Below are positions 8,986 to 18,403 of a stretch of 64,000 nucleotides of DNA, piece by piece. This DNA comes from Leptospira sp. WS39.C2. GTDB lineage: Bacteria > Spirochaetota > Leptospiria > Leptospirales > Leptospiraceae. The position numbers and the translations under genes are program-made. Each line of letters starts with the position of its first letter. Position 1 is the stretch's first letter. The notes beneath the pieces are model-generated. The model did no database searches. It saw only the letters and a list, made by a program, of their open reading frames with translations, and had not been told where the DNA came from. The stretch lies in contig NZ_CP162142.1 of assembly GCF_040833965.1 (NCBI RefSeq), forward strand, positions 3,454,001 to 3,518,000, read 5' to 3'.

Positions 8986-10998
8986 TTAGTCTATCTTCTT
9001 GAAATTCACACGTCTATTGCGAGATCTTCCTTCTTCTGAATCATTGTCTGAAATAGGTTGTGAATAATGATAAGCTTGCACTTTCATTCGTTCCTTTGGT
9101 ACACCTTTCAAACGTAAATATTGATAAACAGATAGAGCTCTATCTTCACTTAGATTGATGTTATATTCTTTATTCCCTATATTATCAGTGTGTCCACCAA
9201 TTTCAACTTTTTCATTTTTATGTTGGATGAGGAAGTCGGCCAAAAGATCCAATTTTTTCTTATCTTCATCACTCAATGTTCGTTCGTTGAACGGGAAATA
9301 AATAATTGTGTTATAAAGGTCATCGAAGTCTTTTAAATTACGAAGATACAGAACTGTTTCTTTTCCCGCCATCTCTGCAATTTTTTCTTTAGAGAACAAA
9401 AAGGTTTCTTCTTTGAATCCTTTGGCCCGAGCCAGGATTTCGAAATCCATCGTTGGTGTTTTATCCAAATCAAAATGACCATCAATTGCCGAAATCGATT
9501 TCCCTTTTCGTGTTAAATCATCAAAATAGAAACAAATTGCATTTGGAATCACCAAGTCTGTTTTTTTGTCTTTCACAACAAAACGGATTCCTTGGATGGT
9601 TTTATCTGGCCTGTTATCTTTTGTTGGGCGTATGGGTTGTAAAATAATTTGGGAATATTGTTCCTTGTCTTTGCCTAAATTGCCACGAAGGTCGAGTAAA
9701 ATCTCTGTTGGGTGAAACCCAGGTGATGAAACTTCAACTCTATACAATTTCCCAGTTTTAATTGTAGTGCGAAAATTTTCAGCATCTTCTAAGGAAAGGT
9801 CTCCACCGATGCGTTTTGATGTAATCACTTGGATTGGTTTTGTATCATCATAAATTTTTAATGTTGCATCGAGTCCAATCATAATCGCTTCTGAGCCATC
9901 AAGGACAAGCCCACGAAATACAAAATCATAGGTCCGTCTTAAATCCTCTGGAACCATAGTTCGGTATATATCAAACTGTCCTTCTCCACCAGGTCTGTTG
10001 GATGCAAAGTAAAACCAAAGGTCATCAAATGTAACGGATATTCCTTCGTTATCACTTTCTTCCCACAAACTATAGGTAGAATAATCAGATGGAGTATCAA
10101 AAGGAAATCCTGTTGATTCGCCTGACAATGGTTGGTTGGTATTGAATGGATTACCCAATAATTTGGGTGTTTCAAATTGTTGGTTTAATTCGTTAAATTC
10201 GCTATAATAAAAACTAAACTTTCTATTTTTATCACCGCGATTGGAGCTAAAGTATAATCTGAGACCATCCCAATGGAAATTGGGACTGATTTCATCCTCA
10301 CCAGTGTTGATAACAGGTCCAAGTGAAATTGGTTTTTGCCAAATTCCATCTCTACATTTGATTTTTGGTTTGTCTGGATTTTTTTCTGTGTCCATTGTGA
10401 TTGGTTCTCTTTTGGAGATCCATAAATCAAAACCACCTAAGCCACCTGGACGGTTTGATGAAAATACAACAGAACAGCCGTCAGGCGAAACTGCAGGCAT
10501 TTTGTCTTCAAAATTAGAATTTATTTCGTTAATGTGTGTTGGAATCGACCAAAGACCAGTCCTTTGGTTTATTTTTGTGTAATAAAGATTTAAACCGTCA
10601 TATCCCTCACGATTTTTTTTGGAATCCTTTTGTGATTTATCTCGAACTGAGGTGAAATACAATTCATAAGGTTTTTCTTCTTCATCAAATAGGATTGAAA
10701 ACATCCCTTCAAAATTTGTTGTATTGAGTTCTCGGAAATTTTTGGGAGCGGACCAAACTGGCAATTTCATCCTGTCAGGGAAACTTAAGTTTTCAGTGAT
10801 CCAAATGTCCATCCCCCCTTCCCCACCTGGTCTGTTGGATTGGAAAACTAAATACCGACCCGTAGGAGAAATGATCGGATTGTATTCCACATTTTGGGTA
10901 TTCAGAGGTGGATAAAACCTTACATCCTTCACCTTCGGAAGTGGTTGGCTAAGGAGAGGAAACACCGAAATGAATAGAGATATAAGGATTTTTTTCAT
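8986..10998 (-). CDS. OmpA-family outer-membrane protein with PD40 beta-propeller repeats
   Basis: A 670-aa exported protein. It has an N-terminal signal peptide, then four TolB/PD40-type repeats marked by ISPTGRYLVFQSNRPGG, VSPDGCSVVFSSNRPGG, LRLYFSSNRG and LWFYFASNRPGG, a middle beta-rich region, and a C-terminal OmpA peptidoglycan-binding domain (IYFPFNE, VEIGGHTDNIG, NINLSEDRA, SRNRRVNF). The likely role is to tether the outer membrane to peptidoglycan, with the propeller for protein contact. It is the first gene of a five-gene minus-strand operon running to 5074. It lies divergent from folP across a 93-bp gap. Confidence 0.85.
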   Translation of the reverse strand: MKKILISLFISVFPLLSQPLPKVKDVRFYPPLNTQNVEYNPIISPTGRYLVFQSNRPGGEGGMDIWITENLSFPDRMKLPVWSAPKNFRELNTTNFEGMFSILFDEEEKPYELYFTSVRDKSQKDSKKNREGYDGLNLYYTKINQRTGLWSIPTHINEINSNFEDKMPAVSPDGCSVVFSSNRPGGLGGFDLWISKREPITMDTEKNPDKPKIKCRDGIWQKPISLGPVINTGEDEISPNFHWDGLRLYFSSNRGDKNRKFSFYYSEFNELNQQFETPKLLGNPFNTNQPLSGESTGFPFDTPSDYSTYSLWEESDNEGISVTFDDLWFYFASNRPGGEGQFDIYRTMVPEDLRRTYDFVFRGLVLDGSEAIMIGLDATLKIYDDTKPIQVITSKRIGGDLSLEDAENFRTTIKTGKLYRVEVSSPGFHPTEILLDLRGNLGKDKEQYSQIILQPIRPTKDNRPDKTIQGIRFVVKDKKTDLVIPNAICFYFDDLTRKGKSISAIDGHFDLDKTPTMDFEILARAKGFKEETFLFSKEKIAEMAGKETVLYLRNLKDFDDLYNTIIYFPFNERTLSDEDKKKLDLLADFLIQHKNEKVEIGGHTDNIGNKEYNINLSEDRALSVYQYLRLKGVPKERMKVQAYHYSQPISDNDSEEGRSRNRRVNFKKID

Positions 10999-11091
10999 CT
11001 GCCGTCTCTCCTATGTATCGGCTGAACGGAATTTTCTGCCAAGGGAAAAATATGGCTTTATGAGAGAGGTAACTAAGGAAACTTCTCAATC

Positions 11092-11907
11092 ATGGCTGAA
11101 ATCTTCGGAATCTTAAACATTACCACCGACTCCTTTAGTGACGGAGGGAAGTATTTAAACCCTGATGATGCCATCCAAAAAGGAATCCAACTTTTACAAG
11201 AGGGTGCAGATTGGTTGGATGTATCTGGCCAGTCCTCCAACGTCGCTGCCAGTTTGGTAACGGAAGAGGAAGAATGGAAACGAGTGGAACCGGTTGTCCG
11301 TTACTTTGTCCCAAAGGGTGTTCGGATCAGTTTGGATAGTTTTCGCCCAGAGGTTCAGAAAAAAGCAATCGAAGCAGGTGTGCGTTGTTTGAATGATATC
11401 ACAGGATTTACCTTCGAAGGTGACCGGGATTTTTTGAACAGTTACAGTAAAAAATACCCAGACCTTAAATTCATCATCATGCATTCGCATAACAAAAATA
11501 TTGCGAAAATTAAATCTACTTTATCACCTGAAAAAGTAACTAAAAAAATACAAACATTCTTTCGAGACAGAAGAAATGAGTTATGTTCATTCGGAATTGA
11601 AGAGTCATCAATTTTTTTTGATCCAGGCATGGGTTTTTTTCTGAGTGATGACCCTATGGTGTCTTTCCGAGTTTTACAAGATTTAGAAATTTTAAAATTG
11701 GAATTCCCACAACTCATGGTGAGTGTTTCTAGAAAATCTTTTTTAGGAAATGTATTGGGCAATTTGCCGATCGAAGAACGTGAGTTTGCAACCTTGGCTT
11801 GTGAATTACATTTATTAAAAAACAAAATCCCATTTATTCGGACGCATAACGTACTAAAGTTGAGACAAGCTGAAAAAATTTGGAATTTATGCCAAGAAAA
11901 TGAATAA
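11092..11907 (+). CDS. folP: Dihydropteroate synthase, divergent
   Basis: Makes dihydropteroate from p-aminobenzoate and pterin pyrophosphate in folate synthesis. The family fold is recognisable: GILNITTDSFSDGG, GADWLDVSGQSS, ISLDSFRPEV, CLNDITGF, FFDPGMGFF, VSVSRKSFLG and IRTHNV. Several normally fixed residues differ: the substrate loop usually reading DIGGESTRPG is DVSGQSSNVA, NVTPDSFSDGG has T for P, and the terminal RxHDV is RTHNV. At 271 aa the length is normal and no frameshift is seen. An unrelated TIM-barrel paralogue cannot be excluded without checking for a second folP in the genome. Divergent from the OmpA-family gene. Confidence 0.8.
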   Translation: MAEIFGILNITTDSFSDGGKYLNPDDAIQKGIQLLQEGADWLDVSGQSSNVAASLVTEEEEWKRVEPVVRYFVPKGVRISLDSFRPEVQKKAIEAGVRCLNDITGFTFEGDRDFLNSYSKKYPDLKFIIMHSHNKNIAKIKSTLSPEKVTKKIQTFFRDRRNELCSFGIEESSIFFDPGMGFFLSDDPMVSFRVLQDLEILKLEFPQLMVSVSRKSFLGNVLGNLPIEEREFATLACELHLLKNKIPFIRTHNVLKLRQAEKIWNLCQENE

Positions 11908-11940
11908 GAAAAAACTTCATTAAAAAAATTATCTCCTTTG

Positions 11941-11996
11941 ATTCTTTGATTCTTTGATTCTTTGATTCTTTGATTCTTTGATTCTTTGATTCTTTG
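11941..11996. repeat. Tandem octanucleotide repeat (ATTCTTTG)x7
   Basis: Seven perfect head-to-tail copies of ATTCTTTG with partial copies on both sides (about 11936-12000). They sit between the convergent ends of folP and a TPR lipoprotein gene. A candidate variable-number repeat that should expand and contract by slippage. On the minus strand it is open as an NQRIKESK repeat, but I see no real gene there. Confidence 0.95.
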
Positions 11997-12021
11997 ATTT
12001 CTCAACGAGAAACATTTTACT

Positions 12022-12945
12022 TTAACTTCTTCCCGATCGAACTGCTTTTCGAATGTCCTTTCCTTCTTTGGAAAGTGTAGGAAAAAAAACAGATTCTGGT
12101 ACAGAGTAACCTTTTTCTTTTGCCTTTTTGTAATAAGGTAACAAAGAATCCCATTTTGGATTATCTTTTAGCACAAGGAGTGTGTCCCTCCAAAGTTCTA
12201 AAAAATGAATATCTGTTTTTTCTGATTCTGATGCAGATTCAGCCCACTTGAGCGCAATCTCATACCTTCCCAATTCATAGTTCCCTTTCAAAAAATAAAA
12301 GTGAAAATCCTTATTCTTTTTAGCAGATACTTCGAGAGATTTTGCATAATCTAACAAACTATACCAATTGCCTTTGTTTACTTGTATATCAGCCATTCCG
12401 TACAAGGCATTTTCATGGAAAGGGACTACTTCTAGAATCTGATTAAGATACCCTTCAGCAAATGCAAAATTCCCAACCTGTAAATAATAATTGGCAAGTT
12501 CTTCGTAGGAAAATAGTTCCCAACCTTTTACCCGAGAGAGAGCATCCAAAAGAATTACCCTCTCTTCCAAACGTAATCGTTGTTCCAACTCTTTTAAGAT
12601 GGATTGGTAGGTCACAGAAGTACGTGAAGGTGATTCTTTCGCAATTTTTTGTTTGATGACTTCATATTCATCTAATAAATAATAAAATCGTAAACGATTG
12701 AGGTGGAGAACAACATCGTTTGGATTGGAAAGGATACAATTGTCCCAAGTTGCAGCTGCTTGGTCTAACTGAATTGATTTTGTAAACCGAATTCCTTCTT
12801 CATTACATTCTTTGGTTTTTGGAAGTGTAGATTCTAAAAATAAAGTATCCGATTCGATCACATCTTGTTTAGCGATTGGATAACGGCAATTTTCAAATCC
12901 AAATGCCAATAAAATGATAAAACAAAAATTAATAGGTAGTTTCAA
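12022..12945 (-). CDS. TPR-containing lipoprotein
   Basis: A 307-aa predicted lipoprotein: basic start, hydrophobic segment and a spirochaetal lipobox ending FGFENC (Cys20). The rest is helical with degenerate tetratricopeptide repeats, clearest in ANYYLQVGNFAFAEGYLNQIL and ALYGMADIQVNKGNWYSLL. TPR lipoproteins usually serve as protein-contact scaffolds at the periplasmic or outer membrane. It starts one base after the stop of the upstream cytoplasmic TPR gene, so the two form a coupled pair. No enzymatic motif seen; specific function unknown. Confidence 0.75.
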   Translation of the reverse strand: MKLPINFCFIILLAFGFENCRYPIAKQDVIESDTLFLESTLPKTKECNEEGIRFTKSIQLDQAAATWDNCILSNPNDVVLHLNRLRFYYLLDEYEVIKQKIAKESPSRTSVTYQSILKELEQRLRLEERVILLDALSRVKGWELFSYEELANYYLQVGNFAFAEGYLNQILEVVPFHENALYGMADIQVNKGNWYSLLDYAKSLEVSAKKNKDFHFYFLKGNYELGRYEIALKWAESASESEKTDIHFLELWRDTLLVLKDNPKWDSLLPYYKKAKEKGYSVPESVFFPTLSKEGKDIRKAVRSGRS

Positions 12946-12946
12946 T

Positions 12947-13852
12947 TTAGGAAGTTCCGTCTGAATCTGCGTTTTCCTTCATCTTTTGTGCAAATACTAA
13001 ATACTGCATCGCTTTTTCTGGGTTTCCATTGAAAAGATACAACAAACTCAAATCCAAAGCCTCTTGTGGATCTGGAGGGGAAAATTCATCAGGATTTTCT
13101 TTAGATAGTTCTAATTTCGTTTTAAATTCTTTTAGTTTCTTTTTTGCCTTGGATTGGATGCGTTCCAAACTTTCTTTTGCAATTGCATCGTCTTCCTGCC
13201 AAGTTGATTGAAGGCTTTCATTAAAATGAGTGAATCCTATATCTTCTTTTACCATGGTAGTCAGTAAATTTGCGGAGGCTTTATAGTTTCCTTGTTTGGC
13301 TAAAATTTCAGATTGGATGATTTTTAATTGGGCATTCCCTGGGTATAAAATCAAATAACGTTCTATCATTTTTAAACTTTCTGGAAAACGATTCCTTTCG
13401 TAATAAAACATCGCAAGCCCTCCTAAAGCTGATTTATGGTTCGGTTCAATTCTGATTACATTATTCAAATACACTTCTGTTTTCTCATCGTTCCCTAGTT
13501 TTTGGTAGGCTTGCGCAAGTAAGAGATGGGCAGAAATGAATTTTTTTTCATAAGTTAAAGTCTGTTTTAAGAAACTGATGGCTTTTTCTGTTTCCTCATG
13601 TTTGTAGAGGGAAACTGCCAAGTTATAACTGTTTTTTACATTCGCATGTAATTTGTATGCCTTTGAAAAAAGGGGAATTGCTTCAGCGTGTTTTCCCTGT
13701 TTGGCGTAAATCACTCCCAAGTTTTGTAAAGCTAAGTGGTAATTTGGATCTTTTTCTAATAAAGTTTTATATTGGGTTTCGGCACGTTCCCACTCACCAT
13801 TTCGTTCCAATCGCACTGCTTCATTAAAGAGAGTCTGAATTTCCTGTGCCAT
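12947..13852 (-). CDS. TPR repeat protein
   Basis: A 301-aa protein without signal peptide, consisting mainly of tetratricopeptide repeats: A..LERNGEWERAETQYKTLL, ALQNLGVIYAKQGKHAEAI, AYNLAVSLYKHEETEKAI-like units and LLAQAYQKLGNDEKTEVYL are consecutive, giving at least five units over residues 1-190. A short Lys/Glu-rich helix follows (about 225-250). It begins the two-gene operon with the TPR lipoprotein, so the pair may form a cytoplasmic and envelope scaffold; this is inference. Confidence 0.75.
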   Translation of the reverse strand: MAQEIQTLFNEAVRLERNGEWERAETQYKTLLEKDPNYHLALQNLGVIYAKQGKHAEAIPLFSKAYKLHANVKNSYNLAVSLYKHEETEKAISFLKQTLTYEKKFISAHLLLAQAYQKLGNDEKTEVYLNNVIRIEPNHKSALGGLAMFYYERNRFPESLKMIERYLILYPGNAQLKIIQSEILAKQGNYKASANLLTTMVKEDIGFTHFNESLQSTWQEDDAIAKESLERIQSKAKKKLKEFKTKLELSKENPDEFSPPDPQEALDLSLLYLFNGNPEKAMQYLVFAQKMKENADSDGTS

Positions 13853-13960
13853 ACAATGCGATTATCGTTTCGGAATCGATTCTCCCGATAGAAATTTTAT
13901 CACGAGTTTCGAAAAACCAACCGAAAGGTACACACAAGAGTCCAGAGAAAGGGGAAAATT

Positions 13961-14839
13961 ATGCAAAGACTCATACTCATTACCATTCTATTGTGGTTCG
14001 TGTCCTGCAGTTCAGCAGATGCGACGAGACGAGATTATAGTGCTTCTGGAGATCCAGAGGACATTTTTTTCGAACGATCACAAAAATCGAAGCCGAACAA
14101 TGCCAACGGATCAAATGACCCAGTTGCTAAGTCCATTATGGATGATTTGGATGCCAAATCGAAACCAACGACGGCACAAGCGGATTTACCTGTCAAAAAA
14201 CCGACGACTCAGTTTGATGAAGTGGGCTTATCTTCTTGGTATGGACAAAAATTCCAAGGCCGACCAACAGCTAGCGGAGAACCCTTCGATCGCATGAAAA
14301 TGACGGGGGCACATAGAACCCTTCCCATTGGAACCGTTGTTAAAATCCAAAACTTAGAAAACCAAAAAGAAGCGGTTGTTCGAATCAATGATAGAGGACC
14401 ATTTGTGGATGAAAGGATTGTAGATGTTTCCGAAAAAACAGCTGAAATCTTAGAATTCAAGGACAAAGGAATCACTAAAGTTGGGATTAAGGTTTTAAAA
14501 AAAGGCGAAGATGAATTTGCAGATGACCTGGATGATTCTGACCTTCTTGATGATGCTCCAACAAAACCTGAAAAACTGACTCCAGTAAAACCAGGTGTCG
14601 CAAAACCGACCACAGCAGTAAAAGGTTTTACAGTACAAGTTGGTGTCTTCCAAGAAAAGGAAAGAGCCGTTAAATACCAAGAGACAATGAAATCGGAGTA
14701 CAACCAGACAGTATACGTCACTCCAAGAGATGGCAAATACGTCGTTCAAGTAGGAGATTTTTCAGACCGATCAAAGGCAGAATCTCTTAAATCAAAATTG
14801 AAATACGACGGTATTGATTGTTTTATCGCAACCCGTTAG
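13961..14839 (+). CDS. rlpA: RlpA-like lipoprotein with DPBB and SPOR domains
   Basis: A 292-aa lipoprotein (lipobox LWFVSC, Cys16), a Lys/Pro/Asp-rich linker, a double-psi beta-barrel domain at about 85-170 (GLSSWYGQKFQGRPTASGE, THRTLPIGT-like, VVRINDRGPF) and a C-terminal SPOR domain at about 218-290 (FTVQVGVF, YVVQVGDF). RlpA proteins are lytic transglycosylases that cut glycan strands stripped of peptide, brought to the septum by SPOR. The catalytic Asp in NDRGPF is present. A strong AGGGGA-type ribosome-binding site precedes ATG 13961. It lies divergent from the TPR genes. Confidence 0.9.
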   Translation: MQRLILITILLWFVSCSSADATRRDYSASGDPEDIFFERSQKSKPNNANGSNDPVAKSIMDDLDAKSKPTTAQADLPVKKPTTQFDEVGLSSWYGQKFQGRPTASGEPFDRMKMTGAHRTLPIGTVVKIQNLENQKEAVVRINDRGPFVDERIVDVSEKTAEILEFKDKGITKVGIKVLKKGEDEFADDLDDSDLLDDAPTKPEKLTPVKPGVAKPTTAVKGFTVQVGVFQEKERAVKYQETMKSEYNQTVYVTPRDGKYVVQVGDFSDRSKAESLKSKLKYDGIDCFIATR

Positions 14840-14853
14840 ACATTTCCCCTTTC

Positions 14854-14890
14854 CTCCGAGCAAAAAAGTACAGTTCTGATTTGCTCGGAG
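14854..14890. other. Long inverted repeat downstream of rlpA
   Basis: A perfect 11-bp inverted repeat, CTCCGAGCAAA ... TTTGCTCGGAG, around a 15-base loop; pairing can extend outward imperfectly. It begins 14 bp after rlpA and has no T tract behind it on the plus strand, so it may be a weak terminator, a 3' stabiliser or a protein site. Confidence 0.55.
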
Positions 14891-14963
14891 CGGGTGGAAA
14901 ATGAATTGATTTCACATTCCCTCCTGTTACGATTTCGTATTAAATTAACAACTAGAAGACCCT

Positions 14964-17900
14964 ATGAGTGAAAGCACATTATCCGTTGACCACATACTAA
15001 CAAATTATTATACATTCGGTAGTTTAATTGTCACTGTCCTCCTTGCGGTCTTGACTACTTTCTTTTTCTCATTAAAAGACAAAACCGTAGCCACAAAACA
15101 CATGGGATTAGCCTGTTTGTTTTTGTGTTTGTTTCAGTTTGGATACCTTTTGGGAGCCTTTTATTACCATCCTATTGCATCCTACCATCGTTGGATCACT
15201 GGTGGATTTATCATTTTTGGAATCACCCACTTTGGACAATTTTTCTTTCGTTTTCCAGACAATCGCGATTACAAAGCAGCAAACATCATCCAGTACATTT
15301 TGCACGCAATTGCTATCGTTGTAGTTCTGTGGTTTCTTGTTACCGTTTCACAAGGAGAAAGAAAATACCACTTCACTGCACACCATTGGGATTTTAATTC
15401 CGAAGGTGCAAGCCGATTACTAAGTTTATTCATAGCAGGTTATTCTTTTATCAACTTCCTTGTTTTACCTGGTTATAGAATCTTTCACGTTGAAAAGGAA
15501 AAACGTGGCACTCTTTTCATCATGTTAATTGCTGCATTGATTGCAGCAGTTGTTCCTAACATCACAAATGTAATGAGCCGTGATGGGGCGATGGAAAGGT
15601 CTACTTACCTCACAGCTTTGGTGCTTTTATTCACATTCACATTCTTTATTATCACCATTACATTCATCAATAACAGTACAGAACGTACAACGTTCATGGT
15701 AAAAATCGTTGGTATTTCTTTTGTAACCATTTTACTTATCATGCAAGCTTTTTCATATTTGGTGGACCAGGAAAAGGAACTATCCTTTGACAATACTGCC
15801 ATCCAAAAAGCACTACGTGTTGCAGAAGGTGGAGAAAGATCAAAGGACATCCTATTTGTCATTGAATATGATTCCAACGGGCAAAATTTAAAAAAAGCTT
15901 ACCTGCCTTCTAGTGTTACATTGGATCTACCACTTGTCCAAGCTGACTTATACAATACAGCTTTATATGATGAAGTGGTGTCTATAGGGGAAACGGAATA
16001 CCGAAGTTCTCTTTCTTCACTTTTAGAAAAAACTCCTTATTATTTTGAAGGTTACAAAAATGCAATCCTCCATTATCTTGAAGAGAACTCTGATTTAGAA
16101 GGAAACGAACTAAAAACAGAAGTTTCTAAACTCATTGAAAAATTAAACAAACGAACTTTCATCAATACCAATAAATTAGCTGATATTGATCCTGAATTGT
16201 TTTGCGAAGAAGGTGTCAAATACATCGAAAAAGTCAAAAACGTAGATACGTTCCGCGATTCCATACTCAAACATGTAAAAGAATGTAAATGGGATGGAAA
16301 AGAAATTTCTGGACGTGATTTAAAAGTGGAGATGTTAAAGTTTTTCCGCTACTTTAAACCAGACTTAACTCGTCACTATCGAAAAGACTTAGACGGACTT
16401 TCGCATTACGTAGCTTATATGACGTATGATGCAAAAAAGAAAATCAATCGTGAGGTTGGTTTTAATTATCGCGATTACCGAAATTACATGCATAAATCTG
16501 CGAAGCTTGAACTTGTAATCCTTGCTATCGTGATGATTGTCCTTTTAGTTGTGTTTCCTTTATTTTTTCGATCAGCCCTTGTAAATCCACTTTATGCACT
16601 ACTTGCAGGGGTAGAAAAAGTAAACCAAGGAAATTTAGAGGTCGAAGTTCCCATTAAGGTAAATGATGAAATTGGATTTTTGGCCGAATCTTTTAATGGT
16701 ATGGTGTCATCCATCCGAGATGCCAGAAGAGAACTCCAAGATTATGCAGAAAACTTAGAAGAAAAAGTAAAAGAAAGAACGAAAGAACTCCAAGAAAAAA
16801 TGGATGAAATCCATCGTTTGAAAGTACAACAAGATGGAGATTACTTTCTTACATCCCTTCTCGCCAAACCTTTGTTCTTCAATGCCAATAAGTCAGAAAA
16901 CATTCGTTGTGATTTTTTTGTTCATCAAAAGAAAACCTTTGAATTCCGAAACAAAACGGGAGACTTAGGTGGTGATATTTGTATCACAGGTAACTTAAAA
17001 TTAGGAAAACCTGATGACTTCCGACGCTTTACCATGGTGATGAATGGTGATGCTATGGGTAAGTCGATGCAAGGTGCAGGTGGATCACTAGTTATGGGAG
17101 TTGTGATGAATTCCATCATGGCCCGTTCTGCTGGTAATAAACGTATTCTCAATAGAACACCAGAAGAATGGCTAACAGATGTTTATGAAGAAGTCAATGC
17201 TGTCTTTAAATCCTTTAGTGGAACCATGGTGATCTCGGCAACTGTTATGCTCATCGATGACGAAACAGGGAAAGTATGGTATTTTAATGCGGAACACCCT
17301 TACAGCATTCTTTACAGAGATGGAAAAGCAAGTTTCATTGAAAGTGAATTAAAACTCAGAAAATTAGGTCTTGATTCGGAATATGCATTCGAAGTACAAA
17401 CATTTCAACTATTACCAGGTGACCAACTTATACTCGGATCCGATGGTAGAGATGATATCGATTTAACTCCTGATGAAGATGTGAGAACCATTAATGAAGA
17501 TGAAACGATGGTTTTACGATTTGTTGAGGAATCTGACGGAGATATATTTGAAGTAGAACGCTTAGTAAAAAGTACAGGAGATATCACAGATGATATTTCT
17601 ATGTTGAGTGTTGTCTTTAAAAGTGAAAAATCCCCTATCCATCATTCTTCTTCTAAAGATGAAATTTCAGACCAACCAATTGATGATTTTTTCGATACTC
17701 CAGGGGACGATTGGGATGAGGCACTCACAACTTCAGGTGCGTTTGAGGAAGGAAAAGCCCTTTACCAAAATGGTGAGATCGAAAGAGCAATCACAGTGAT
17801 GAAAAAAGCATTCCTTGCTGATCCATACAACCAGAAACTGAATAAATTTTTAGGCCTTGTGAGTTACAAAGGTAAAGAGTATGATATTGCCGCAAAAGTA

Positions 17901-18191
17901 TTAACCGAGTTTTTAAAAGAAAACGAGGGATCTGGGGAATATTGGTACTACCTAGCAATGTCCGAAAAAAAACTTGGGAATTATGAAAGAGCACTCAAAG
18001 CAGCTCAAGAAGCATTAAAATATGACCCAGAAAATTTTCAAAACCTAATCAACTTAGCGGATGTTAGTCGATTGTTAGGTAATGTTGACCGAGCTCTTAC
18101 TTATGTAACAAGAGCACAGTCAATTGATCCAACCAACAAAAACGTTGTAAAACTTTCAAAACTATTAGAAAAAGCAACTAGCCTCAATTAA
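14964..18191 (+). CDS. Multidomain membrane SpoIIE-type phosphatase with HAMP and C-terminal TPRs
   Basis: A 1075-aa signalling protein. Residues about 15-240 hold a multi-helix membrane sensor; about 250-515 is probably an extracytoplasmic domain; a second membrane helix (515-540) leads to HAMP (540-590), a coiled coil (585-625), a SpoIIE-like PP2C domain (about 645-885) and TPR repeats (about 925-1075). The phosphatase signatures are a variant set: GDLGGD (666-671), GDAMGK (695-700) where DxxGHG is usual, AEHP for NAGH, and TDDIS. The metal-binding Asps are kept, so activity is plausible. It probably stands alone between a long inverted repeat and a clear terminator. Confidence 0.85.
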   Translation: MSESTLSVDHILTNYYTFGSLIVTVLLAVLTTFFFSLKDKTVATKHMGLACLFLCLFQFGYLLGAFYYHPIASYHRWITGGFIIFGITHFGQFFFRFPDNRDYKAANIIQYILHAIAIVVVLWFLVTVSQGERKYHFTAHHWDFNSEGASRLLSLFIAGYSFINFLVLPGYRIFHVEKEKRGTLFIMLIAALIAAVVPNITNVMSRDGAMERSTYLTALVLLFTFTFFIITITFINNSTERTTFMVKIVGISFVTILLIMQAFSYLVDQEKELSFDNTAIQKALRVAEGGERSKDILFVIEYDSNGQNLKKAYLPSSVTLDLPLVQADLYNTALYDEVVSIGETEYRSSLSSLLEKTPYYFEGYKNAILHYLEENSDLEGNELKTEVSKLIEKLNKRTFINTNKLADIDPELFCEEGVKYIEKVKNVDTFRDSILKHVKECKWDGKEISGRDLKVEMLKFFRYFKPDLTRHYRKDLDGLSHYVAYMTYDAKKKINREVGFNYRDYRNYMHKSAKLELVILAIVMIVLLVVFPLFFRSALVNPLYALLAGVEKVNQGNLEVEVPIKVNDEIGFLAESFNGMVSSIRDARRELQDYAENLEEKVKERTKELQEKMDEIHRLKVQQDGDYFLTSLLAKPLFFNANKSENIRCDFFVHQKKTFEFRNKTGDLGGDICITGNLKLGKPDDFRRFTMVMNGDAMGKSMQGAGGSLVMGVVMNSIMARSAGNKRILNRTPEEWLTDVYEEVNAVFKSFSGTMVISATVMLIDDETGKVWYFNAEHPYSILYRDGKASFIESELKLRKLGLDSEYAFEVQTFQLLPGDQLILGSDGRDDIDLTPDEDVRTINEDETMVLRFVEESDGDIFEVERLVKSTGDITDDISMLSVVFKSEKSPIHHSSSKDEISDQPIDDFFDTPGDDWDEALTTSGAFEEGKALYQNGEIERAITVMKKAFLADPYNQKLNKFLGLVSYKGKEYDIAAKVLTEFLKENEGSGEYWYYLAMSEKKLGNYERALKAAQEALKYDPENFQNLINLADVSRLLGNVDRALTYVTRAQSIDPTNKNVVKLSKLLEKATSLN

Positions 18192-18265
18192 TTGAGGTTA
18201 GTTCCGTTTACGCAAAATACGAAGTCAAATCTCATTTCTTATTCGTAAGAAGTGTTCTCTAATGA

Positions 18266-18297
18266 AAAATAGGTTCTGCAAGGAACCTATTTTTTTT
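18266..18297 (+). terminator. Intrinsic terminator after the 1075-aa phosphatase gene
   Basis: Stem AAAAATAGGTTC / GAACCTATTTTT with a 6-base loop and a T8 run, about 75 bp after the stop. Confidence 0.9.
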
Positions 18298-18403
18298 GGA
18301 TCATTCATTTCAAAAAGAAACGCAATTCCAGCTTTATTTTCCAATAATGATATCTATTACATTTTCTTAGTTCCCAATATTGATTTTTAAAAAACCAGCT
18401 TGC

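Noticed and set aside
11936..12000. CRISPR-like repeat
   Set aside because: The units are 8 bp and contiguous without spacers, so it is a simple tandem repeat; no cas genes.
11442..12005. Minus-strand 187-codon reading frame with NQRIKESK repeat
   Set aside because: It consists of the 8-bp repeat read in frame and the antisense strand of folP; no ribosome-binding site or protein-like composition.
14209..14736. 175-codon antisense frame in rlpA
   Set aside because: Ser/Thr/Val-rich shadow of the DPBB/SPOR gene; no start signal.
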